Shown in pieces: positions 1 through 7,319 of a DNA stretch of 64,000 nt (positions are counted from its first letter, which is position 1; each line of letters opens with the position of its first letter). The position numbers and the translations under genes are program-made. This DNA is from DASWNP01 sp036399175 (GTDB lineage Bacteria; Acidobacteriota; Blastocatellia; Pyrinomonadales; Pyrinomonadaceae): NCBI GenBank assembly GCA_036399175.1, contig DASWNP010000025.1:1-64000 (forward strand), in the 5' to 3' direction. Below the pieces are notes generated by a model, which worked only from the letters and a program-made list of their open reading frames with translations, made no database searches and was not told the origin of the DNA.

Positions 1-2
1 GC

Positions 3-1973
3 ATCCTCGACGAGCGCGCGGGGCTTGACCTGAAAGATTTGCGCGGCTTCTTCGAGTCGCGCGTGCTCGGACAGCCCGAAGCGGTCGAGTGTCTAGTGGA
101 ACGCGTGGCGATGATCAAGGCGGGTTTGACCGACCCGACGCGCCCGCAAGGCGTCTTTCTCTTCGTCGGCCCGACGGGCACGGGCAAGACCGAGATTGCC
201 AAGACGCTTGCGGAGTTTCTCTTCGGCTCGTCCGAGCGAATGATTCGACTCGACATGAGCGAGTTTCAAACGCCCGACTCGCTCGACCGCATCCTCGGCG
301 ATACCAAAGAGACTTCGGATAGCACCGCTCTCGTCAACGCCATCCGCAAGCAGCCCTTCTCCGTCGTCCTTTTGGACGAGTTCGAGAAGGCCAACCCGAA
401 CGTCTGGGACTTGTTCCTACAGGTCTTCGACGACGGGCGACTGACAGACCGACGCGGCAACACGGCAGACTTCCGCCACTGCGTCGTGATTATGACCTCC
501 AACCTCGGCGCGACGCTGCCGCACGGCGCAGGGATAGGATTCTCGCAGGAGCAAACCGGCTTCGCCTCGGCGAGCGTCGAGCGCGCCGTCGCGCGCACCT
601 TCCGCAGCGAGTTCATCAACCGCATCGACCGCGTCGTCGTCTTTCGCCCTCTGGGGCGCGCAGTGATGCGCGAGCTTTTGCGTAAGGAGCTGAACGACGT
701 GCTGCGACGCCGGGGCTTGCGCACGCGCGCGTGGGCTGTCGAGTGGGACGAATCGGCCATCGAGTTTCTCTTGCAGCGCGGGTTTACGCCCGACCTCGGC
801 GCGCGTCCCCTCAAGCGTGCCATCGAGCGGTATCTCCTCGCCCCTCTCGCCATCACCATCGTCAACCACCAGTTCCCCGAAGGCGACCAGTTCCTCTTCG
901 TCCGCTCCTTCGACTCCGAACGCCTCGACGTGGTCTTCGTAGACCCCGACGCGCCCGAAGAGACGCCCGACTCAGAAGAGTCTTCAACAGCATCATCTTC
1001 ATCAGTCGCCGAAGCGCCGCGCGAAACATTTGAAGAGCGATTTGAAACAGCGGAGCTGAGTCTTCAGAGCATCGTGCTCGACGCGCGCGGGACGCTCGGT
1101 GAGGTCGAGTTTCTGCGAGAGAGTTTCCGGCAGGTGGAAGAGCAGGTGTTGGCCGAAGAGTGGCGGCAGCGTAAGGAGGTTGCCCTTCAGCGCACGACCG
1201 AGCCCGACTTCTGGAACTTGCCCGAACGCTTTAGTGTGCTCGGCCTCGCCGAATACATGGATCGCATCGAGGCCGGGCTCGACACCGCAGGCTCACTCCT
1301 GAGACGCCTGACCGGCTCGCGCCCGCGCGACCGCAAGCACTTCCCCGCCGACCTCGTCGCGCGTCTCGCAGAGCAGCTCTATCTCATCGACTCGGCCTGT
1401 CGCGGCTTGGCCAACAGTCAGCCCCGCGACGCCTTCCTACAGGTTCGCGCCTGCTGCGATGCGGGCACGGATGCGACCGTCTGCAACGCCTTCGCCTCGC
1501 GCCTCGCAGAGATGTACAAAAGCTGGGCGAAGAAGCGACGGATGCAGCTTGAGGTGCTGGAAGAGACCGGAGGCGGCGACTCAAGCGAGCCTTATCGAAT
1601 CGTGATGGCTGTCTCCGGCTTCGCCGCCTTCCCTGTTCTCGAACCCGAATCCGGCCTCCACGTCCTTGAGACGCCGCAGGACGAAAAATCCTTCAACCGC
1701 GCACGCGTCGAGGTGCGCGTCGTCGCGCAGCCCGAAGAGCCCGCCGGACACACGCCCGGCGCGCTCCGCGCACAGGCCGCCCGCATGCTCGCCTTCGACA
1801 GTCAAACATCTTCCACCAATGCCGCGAACGCGCACCCCACGCTCCCGACTAATTCGACCATCGTCCGCCGCTACCGCGAAGAGCCCTCGCCGCTCGTGCG
1901 CGACAGCCGTCGCCAATGGCGCACAGGCCGCCTCGACCGCGTCCTCGAAGGCGACTTCGACATCATGCTCTAG
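3..1973 (+). CDS. AAA+ ClpA/ClpB-type ATPase fused to a release-factor-like PCRF domain (5' end outside window)
   Basis: The reading frame is open from the first bases of the window, so this is the C-terminal part of a larger protein; numbering here starts at the TTG at 39. Residues 1-285 are a Clp D2-type AAA+ module: Walker A GPTGTGKT (44-51), Walker B VVLLDEFEKA (109-118), sensor-1 MTSN (152-155), the LTDRRG segment and the arginine sensor in LGARPLKR (253-260). After an acidic Ser/Glu linker (305-335), residues 340-570 resemble the N-terminal PCRF part of RF2: EPDFWNLPER (388-397), DAFLQVRA (464-471), LAEMYKSWAKKRRMQLEVLEE (489-509), and a SGFAAFPVLEPESGLHVLE stretch (526-544). The GAGG loop is replaced by CCDAG and no GGQ follows, so peptide release is unlikely. 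A chaperone or unfoldase acting at ribosomes is only inference. The AAA+ assignment is firm; the PCRF assignment rests on eye alignment. Confidence 0.85.
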   Translation: MLDERAGLDLKDLRGFFESRVLGQPEAVECLVERVAMIKAGLTDPTRPQGVFLFVGPTGTGKTEIAKTLAEFLFGSSERMIRLDMSEFQTPDSLDRILGDTKETSDSTALVNAIRKQPFSVVLLDEFEKANPNVWDLFLQVFDDGRLTDRRGNTADFRHCVVIMTSNLGATLPHGAGIGFSQEQTGFASASVERAVARTFRSEFINRIDRVVVFRPLGRAVMRELLRKELNDVLRRRGLRTRAWAVEWDESAIEFLLQRGFTPDLGARPLKRAIERYLLAPLAITIVNHQFPEGDQFLFVRSFDSERLDVVFVDPDAPEETPDSEESSTASSSSVAEAPRETFEERFETAELSLQSIVLDARGTLGEVEFLRESFRQVEEQVLAEEWRQRKEVALQRTTEPDFWNLPERFSVLGLAEYMDRIEAGLDTAGSLLRRLTGSRPRDRKHFPADLVARLAEQLYLIDSACRGLANSQPRDAFLQVRACCDAGTDATVCNAFASRLAEMYKSWAKKRRMQLEVLEETGGGDSSEPYRIVMAVSGFAAFPVLEPESGLHVLETPQDEKSFNRARVEVRVVAQPEEPAGHTPGALRAQAARMLAFDSQTSSTNAANAHPTLPTNSTIVRRYREEPSPLVRDSRRQWRTGRLDRVLEGDFDIML

Positions 1974-1988
1974 ATTTGTCTGCTGCTT

Positions 1989-2111
1989 TTAGCAGTTGAC
2001 GTAGCCGAGCAGGTAGAAGACCACCAGAAAGATGAGGATGGTCGAGATGCACCCGCCACCCAGTTTCCAGGCCGCGATACCGGCGATGATTCCGCGCAGA
2101 GGCCCTTGCAT
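1989..2111 (-). CDS. 40-residue single-pass membrane peptide
   Basis: A short gene convergent with the AAA+/PCRF gene and only 15 bp from its stop. It starts at ATG 2111 behind a good AAGGAG ribosome binding site seven bases upstream, and ends TAA at 1989. The product begins MQGPLRGIIAGIAAWKLGGG and continues with a hydrophobic segment (residues 22-38, CISTILIFLVVFYLLGY), then ends VNC. It has a glycine-rich, weakly hydrophobic first half and one clear membrane span; two cysteines (21 and 40) bracket the span. I do not recognise a family. The ribosome binding site and the hydrophobic pattern make a real gene likely. Confidence 0.65.
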   Translation of the reverse strand: MQGPLRGIIAGIAAWKLGGGCISTILIFLVVFYLLGYVNC

Positions 2112-2149
2112 GAGAATTCTCCTTATCGTTCGTACGTTTCGATTAACCT

Positions 2150-3589
2150 CTATTTCAGTTGGAGGCTGCCGATGATGCGCTCGAAGGTGGGCTGGTAGCT
2201 CTGGTATTCGTCTTCGGGCGCGATGGTGATGAGATAGAAGAGGCGACCGTCCGACGTAGCCGTCGTGTAGATGACATCTACTTCGACGACGCCGGTGACG
2301 GGCGAGGGGCCTGCGACGACTGTTGCGAAGGCCGTCCGATTGTTGAGGCTGATACGCTGGGGCGAGCGTTGGAGACGGAAGTCGGGGTTGACTTCGAGCT
2401 GCTGGCGGATGAAAGCCTCGCTCGCCGAAGCGAGGTCGTTTGAGCTGGCAGGGAGCGTGCCGACGAAGATGCCGTGCGTGACGTAGACGGCGCTTTCGCG
2501 CTCGCCGTAAGCGCCTTTGGGGGCGAAGATGAGGTTCGTTTCGTCCTGACCGGCGCTGAGGCCGTCCCAGTTCTGCGGAAACTGGAAGGCAAAAGAGCCG
2601 TCGCTCGACTGGTATTGTTTGTAGCCGGCGTCGGGCGCGGGCGGACGCGTCGAGGGCTTCATGTCGTTGGGGTCGCCGGGGCCGATGCGCTCGGGCTCGT
2701 CGGATTTCGTGAGCGATGCGCCGGTCAGTCGCGCCTTCGCCTGCTGAAACTCCTGCGAGTTTCTGACGGGCTGCGACTTCAGTTGAAGCGAGGGCAGGAT
2801 TTCGTTAATCGAAGCGACGCGATTGCCGGGGTCTGGATGGTCGCTCAGGAACTCGGGGCCGCGCTGTCCGCCCTGCGCTTCGAGCGTCTTGAAGAAGCCC
2901 GCCATGTCGCGCGGGTCGTAGCCGGCGTCGGCCATCATGCGCGCGCCTTCGAGGTCGGCCTGCCGCTCGGCCGTGCGCCCGAACTTGAGAAAGAGCATGT
3001 TTGCGCCCGCGCCGCCGATTGATTCCACGATGTCGCCGAGCTTCGAGTCTTCGCTGCTTCCGGCGATGGCTCCGAGCACTCCGAGGCCGGCCTTCGCCAG
3101 ATACGCCTTCGACGCCTGATTCGTGCCGTGCCTGAGCGCGACGTGCGCGATTTCATGCGCGACGACTCCGGCCAGCTCGCCCTCGTTTTTGGCCGACGCG
3201 ATAGTTCCGGCGTTGACGAAGATGAAGCCGCCCGGCAAGGCGAAAGCGTTTATCTCGCGCGTGGCGATGACGTTGAACTGGTAGGGGAACTCTTCGCCCG
3301 GCGCTTTGGCGGCGAGGCGTGCGCCGAGGTTGCGGACGTAAGCGACGATGGCCTCGTCTTTGAGAAGCGGAACCTGCTGCGCTATCTCCGCCGCCGATTG
3401 CCTTCCAATCTCCACGTCCTGCGCCGGACTGAAGAGATTGAAGCCGGGTCGGAAGTGCGGCGCGGGACGCGCGCTGCCCGTAGTGCCCGCGTCGCCCGAC
3501 CTGCCCGAAAGCATCCCGCCGCAAGCCAACTGCGCAATCAAAAACGCCGCCAGCGCCGCACGCAAAAGCCGCCCACCCTGTTTCGTCAT
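2150..3589 (-). CDS. M48-family metalloprotease with C-terminal PsbP-like domain
   Basis: A zinc endopeptidase of the M48 (Ste24/BepA/LoiP-like) family, 479 residues, probably exported and acting in envelope protein quality control. The start at ATG 3589 (MTKQGGRLL...) follows a strong GGAGGAG site; an upstream in-frame extension lacks one. Residues 5-25 are a hydrophobic signal ending near LAC, a possible but poor lipobox. The catalytic HEIAH lies at 145-149, with the downstream third-ligand region ERQADLEGARMM about 60 residues later, and the motif LSDHPDPGNRVASI typical of bacterial M48 secreted peptidases. The last 150 residues (FAFQFPQNW...) look like the PsbP/DUF1795-type domain often attached to such proteins. 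No partner gene is evident; the next gene on the same strand lies about 275 bp upstream. Confidence 0.88.
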   Translation of the reverse strand: MTKQGGRLLRAALAAFLIAQLACGGMLSGRSGDAGTTGSARPAPHFRPGFNLFSPAQDVEIGRQSAAEIAQQVPLLKDEAIVAYVRNLGARLAAKAPGEEFPYQFNVIATREINAFALPGGFIFVNAGTIASAKNEGELAGVVAHEIAHVALRHGTNQASKAYLAKAGLGVLGAIAGSSEDSKLGDIVESIGGAGANMLFLKFGRTAERQADLEGARMMADAGYDPRDMAGFFKTLEAQGGQRGPEFLSDHPDPGNRVASINEILPSLQLKSQPVRNSQEFQQAKARLTGASLTKSDEPERIGPGDPNDMKPSTRPPAPDAGYKQYQSSDGSFAFQFPQNWDGLSAGQDETNLIFAPKGAYGERESAVYVTHGIFVGTLPASSNDLASASEAFIRQQLEVNPDFRLQRSPQRISLNNRTAFATVVAGPSPVTGVVEVDVIYTTATSDGRLFYLITIAPEDEYQSYQPTFERIIGSLQLK

Positions 3590-3865
3590 CCGTGCTCTCC
3601 TCCGTCCTTCCAAACGACGCGCCTGCACCCGAAGACTTCTGCACAGTCTTTGACCTTCTCCCTCGAAGAAGGCCGGTCGGGGGTCGAATGTTTTCAGGGG
3701 CTTTCGGAACGAAAGGAATCTTAGAGCAAATCTTCCCGAAGTGCCACACGGCCAGCGTGCGAAGTCGAAAGGGCGAAGGCAGCGAGTTTGTCGAAGAGTA
3801 GACGGGCGGCGAGTTTGTCGAGCGGACGCTTAAAGTTTTGTCTCCGCTTCCAAGGCGGCGCAGCT

Positions 3866-4564
3866 TCAGGCGTCGGAGGTGAGTCGCTTGTGCTCCATGT
3901 CTATCTCCCAGATTTTCTTCTGCGTGCGATAGACGAGCAGGCAGAGGAACAGGAGTCCGCCGACGGCGACGTAAGGGAGCGCCTTCGCCAACGGGCGCGT
4001 GCCGAAGAGGATGATGAGCGCGTTGATGATGATGAGGGCGAGGCGAAACTCCGTCGGGCCGAACTTGAGATAGCTGATTTTGAAGTCGGACGTGATGGAG
4101 AAGGAGAGAAACGAGTTGACCATAAACGCGCCGAAGACGGCCAGTACCGGCAGCATCCTTGAGCGCGAGCCTTCGGGGAGAATCATCGTGTAGCCGATGA
4201 GCACCGAGCATAGAAAGGCGTAGTCAAGCAGGTGATCCATGTAGAAGCCCCACTTGACGAGCCCCGTGTCTCTGTACTTGCCGATTTTGCCGTCGAAGTG
4301 GTCGGTCAGATATTGCAGGGCAATCATCACGGAGACCATCCAGAGCCAGCGCAGGTCGCTCGCCGCGAGCCAACTGAAGAAGACTATCCCTGCGCACCAG
4401 AGAAGCGTCAGGCAAGTCAGGTGATAGGTTTCAAGCCACGCGGGGATTCTCGGCAGCACAAGGGGCGCAAGACGCCTCTCCAGAGGCACGAGCCAGGACG
4501 TGTTCGTCTTGCTCGCTCCCGCAAACTGCGCTCCCTTTCCCGGCAGCTTCGATGTCGCAATCAT
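3866..4564 (-). CDS. CDP-alcohol phosphatidyltransferase-like membrane protein
   Basis: A 232-residue multi-pass membrane protein with a CDP-alcohol phosphotransferase signature at residues 88-114 (D-HF-DG ... GFYMDHLLD). These enzymes move a phospho-alcohol onto or from a CDP-linked lipid in the inner membrane. The signature departs from the canonical DGxxAR-x8-GxxxDxxxD: the AR pair is replaced by GK and the spacer is one residue longer, while all four aspartates are present. The MDH pattern recalls eukaryotic-type choline/ethanolamine phosphotransferases. About six hydrophobic segments can be seen. Start chosen at ATG 4564, with GAGGGG about ten bases upstream; a TTG three codons earlier is the alternative. 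The substrate cannot be deduced. Confidence 0.7.
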   Translation of the reverse strand: MIATSKLPGKGAQFAGASKTNTSWLVPLERRLAPLVLPRIPAWLETYHLTCLTLLWCAGIVFFSWLAASDLRWLWMVSVMIALQYLTDHFDGKIGKYRDTGLVKWGFYMDHLLDYAFLCSVLIGYTMILPEGSRSRMLPVLAVFGAFMVNSFLSFSITSDFKISYLKFGPTEFRLALIIINALIILFGTRPLAKALPYVAVGGLLFLCLLVYRTQKKIWEIDMEHKRLTSDA

Positions 4565-5221
4565 AAACAGCAAACCCCTCAGACTTTAATTCTCAAGCCG
4601 CGCCGACAAACGCGCCGCGCCACTGCACGCCAGCCCATCCTCTAATAGCAACCCGCGCGCCGCGCCCGAATCCGAAACTAACATTGCATTTCAACTTGAA
4701 ATCCAAGCCCCTCGCCCCTCCATACTGCGCCAACTGACAGATAAATTTTGCGCTCAAAAGTCTAAAGCCCGAGTAATGTGCTCATAGCGTGCGTATACGC
4801 TTCATCGCCCCGGCATGTAACCGGCTATTGGTAAACCTCGCCATGCGCGGGCGGAATTTCTGTGCGGCTTCAGCCCTGAAACTATCGGCTCGAACGACCC
4901 TTTAGTTTGCGCGTCAGGATTTAGCGCGCCTGATGCTGCTGATAATGGATGGCGACCATAATTGCCGCCTGCGAGCAGCACTCAAAGTCAGAAGATGTGC
5001 AGGTAGGATGTTTGGGGTTAGATTTAACGCTATAGGTGTTAGAACGTTGTCGAGATGATACGAGCCGAATGTTGCGGGGTCAGCGCGTGGTGAGATTGGA
5101 GTTGGCAGCAATTCCCAACCCCTTCATTTCTCCGGTCTTCATTGTTCACCGTGCCTTTCGGCAGGAAGATAGCTGCACAGTAAAGCCCTCGTTCGGCGAG
5201 CAGCTCGTGCGCCGCGACCCT
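4565..5221. other. 657-bp intergenic stretch without a recognised gene
   Basis: Both strands carry only short open frames without convincing ribosome binding sites or codon pattern. The middle (about 4670-5100) is noticeably less GC-rich than flanking genes. I see no RNA gene, strong hairpin or repeat here; it may hold the promoter of the leftward phosphatidyltransferase-like gene and a decayed gene remnant. Confidence 0.5.
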
Positions 5222-7222
5222 TTATTTCGACCCCTTTTGAGCTTCCACGACCGATACGGCGGTGAACGGCAAATCACCCGGGTTGATGCCGTGTGAGGCG
5301 ATGCCGATGAGGACGTGATAGAGACCGGCGTGCGGGAAAACCTGCGTCACCTCGTAAGTTCCGGCATCGACTGCTCTAGCCCACTGCCGCTCCTGCCAGA
5401 GACCGGGCGGCTCGAAGACGAGCACGCGCACGCTCTCAAGACCTTCGATTGGTTTGCCCGTCTCCGGGTCGGTGAGTTTGAAACGCAGCCTGACCGCCTC
5501 GCCCGGCTTGAATTGCCCGCCCTTGAAGAGAGCTTCGACCGCGACTGAAGCGCCCTTACGCTGCTTTTCGGATTCGGGAGAGTCGGCGACATCGAGCTGA
5601 AAGCAATTGACGAAGCGCGGTTGACCGATGAGCAGTGGAACGTCGAAGCGACCGGCGTTCTTGAGCCGGATGGGCGACGAGTAGACGCCGGGCGCAATCT
5701 CCGAGAGGCTGCGGTCGAGCAGCATGAGCGCGTGCGGCCGACGCTTGTAGTTGCTGAGCGTGCCGACGGGAGCCATCATCCCTTCGACGTAGTAATAGAG
5801 CATCATGTCCGGCGCATTGGCGATGACGGCGGCGTTTCCCTCCGGCGTCGGCGCAATCATGTCCGACACTCCGATGTCGGCGGGCAGCGCGCTCGGCGGT
5901 TTCTGTCCCGCCTGAATATCGACGGGCGCAACCTTGCCCCTCGCAACCTCATTCAATTCGATAAGAGAGAACTTCTCCGAGCCCGTGCCGCGCACGTACG
6001 CGTAGCGTCTGGTGAAGCTCACCTGATCAGGCCCTTTGACTACTTTGCTTGAGCCGACGATTGAATTTGTCGCGGCGTCGATGACGAAGACCGCGTCCTC
6101 GATTTGATTGACGGCGAAGCCGTAGCGACCTTCGGGCTCGAAGCGCAACGCGACCACGCCGCGCTTGACCGGAATAGTCGCCGTCACCTGCTGCCTCGCC
6201 GGGTCGATGACGCTGACGCTCGCGCCGTTAATCGACGCCGCGTAGATGTGTCGCCCGGCTGCGCTGTAGGCGATAGGAACGGGCGTCTTGCCGACAGGGA
6301 TGTCTGCGACTTTGGTGAGTGTTTGCGCGTCGATGGCCGAGACGGTGTCGGAGGCGCTGTTGGTGACGTAGGCGAAGCGCCCGTCGGCGGTGAAAGCGAA
6401 GTTGTGCAGCCCTTCGCCGACGGCGACGCTCCTGACCAGTTTGTTGTTAGCCGTGTCGATGACGGCCACCTGCGGCGAGCCGTCGAGTCCGACCCAGACG
6501 AGGCGTTCGTCAGGGTCGAGGGCGATGCGCGTGGGTCTGGTCTTTTCGCCGGTCGGGATGGTGTTGACGATTTTCCTGCTGACGGTGCTGACGACCACGA
6601 CCAGAGACTGTTCGGGCAGCGTGACGTAGAGGAAGTCTCTGTTCTTCGAGAGCGCCCAATCGACGCCGCGACCAGGCAGAGGGATGATGCTTTCGAGCTT
6701 GGTTCTGCTGAAGGCGACCTGCGGGTTGATGATTGAGATAGTGTTGTCGTGATTGAGAGTCAGAGCGTAGTAGCTGTTGAGGTCGATGTCGGCGCGCACG
6801 CTGAGCAGCCCGCCCATGAACGAGCGAATCTTGTCTTTGCATTCGGCTTCGCTCCCGTCGCTGTCGGACGGGCGCGAGCTAATCCACGCGTTCGGATGCA
6901 GCCCCGTGATGGGCTGCCCTGTGCGTGCATCGGTCACACGGAAAGTCGCGGCGGCGTCCGCACCGGCGATGAGCTTGCCGCCCTGCCCCTTCTCCGAGGC
7001 GAGCGCCTGCACGGTGAAATCAACCCGCACGCCCTCTTTTTCAAACGACTGCGAGACGGATGAGGGCGCATCGGCTTTCGCCTCCGACGCCTCTTTTCGC
7101 GCTGCCTTGCGCTTCAGGTCTTTCGGCCCGACGGTCTGTGCACTCACAGTTGCCGCCGCCGCCAGAGATAAAATTAAGGCTCTCAGCATGGAAAAAATCG
7201 AAGGGTAAAAGTGTCGTCTCAT
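5222..7222 (-). CDS. Exported YVTN-type beta-propeller protein flanked by Ig-like domains
   Basis: A 666-residue secreted or periplasmic protein. The N-terminus (MRRHFYPSIF...ATVSAQ) is a signal peptide. The centre (roughly residues 170-430) is a run of YVTN/lactonase-type beta-propeller blades, with repeats such as FAYVTNSASDTVSAIDAQT and ATNSIVGSSKVVKG. On each side lies a similar FixH/YtkA-like beta domain: FRVTDARTGQPITGLHP near residue 80 and FKLTDPETGKPIEGLESV near 605, suggesting an ancient duplication around the propeller. It is the next gene after the giant multicopper oxidase on the same strand, about 100 bp downstream, and probably works with it as a surface or periplasmic partner (inference). 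Start chosen at ATG 7222; ATG 7189 is the alternative; neither has a strong ribosome binding site. Confidence 0.8.
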   Translation of the reverse strand: MRRHFYPSIFSMLRALILSLAAAATVSAQTVGPKDLKRKAARKEASEAKADAPSSVSQSFEKEGVRVDFTVQALASEKGQGGKLIAGADAAATFRVTDARTGQPITGLHPNAWISSRPSDSDGSEAECKDKIRSFMGGLLSVRADIDLNSYYALTLNHDNTISIINPQVAFSRTKLESIIPLPGRGVDWALSKNRDFLYVTLPEQSLVVVVSTVSRKIVNTIPTGEKTRPTRIALDPDERLVWVGLDGSPQVAVIDTANNKLVRSVAVGEGLHNFAFTADGRFAYVTNSASDTVSAIDAQTLTKVADIPVGKTPVPIAYSAAGRHIYAASINGASVSVIDPARQQVTATIPVKRGVVALRFEPEGRYGFAVNQIEDAVFVIDAATNSIVGSSKVVKGPDQVSFTRRYAYVRGTGSEKFSLIELNEVARGKVAPVDIQAGQKPPSALPADIGVSDMIAPTPEGNAAVIANAPDMMLYYYVEGMMAPVGTLSNYKRRPHALMLLDRSLSEIAPGVYSSPIRLKNAGRFDVPLLIGQPRFVNCFQLDVADSPESEKQRKGASVAVEALFKGGQFKPGEAVRLRFKLTDPETGKPIEGLESVRVLVFEPPGLWQERQWARAVDAGTYEVTQVFPHAGLYHVLIGIASHGINPGDLPFTAVSVVEAQKGSK

Positions 7223-7268
7223 AATTAGCTTTGCAGGTCTACAGTTATTCGTGAGCTGGTTGCTGAAG

Positions 7269-7304
7269 CCGAGGCCGGACTCAACCATTTGAGTCCGGCC
7301 TCGG
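7269..7304 (-). terminator. Perfect 16-bp hairpin between oxidase and propeller genes
   Basis: Arms 7269-7284 and 7289-7304 pair perfectly with a four-base loop (CCAT). There is no clear T-run after it, so it may be a weak or factor-dependent terminator, or a processing or stability stem that sets different transcript levels for the two genes. Confidence 0.6.
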
Positions 7305-7319
7305 TTGAAGCGCGTCCGG

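Noticed and set aside
4914..5111. A 65-codon minus-strand frame in the 4.6-5.2 kb gap
   Set aside because: No ribosome binding site, no motif, and no sign of codon bias.
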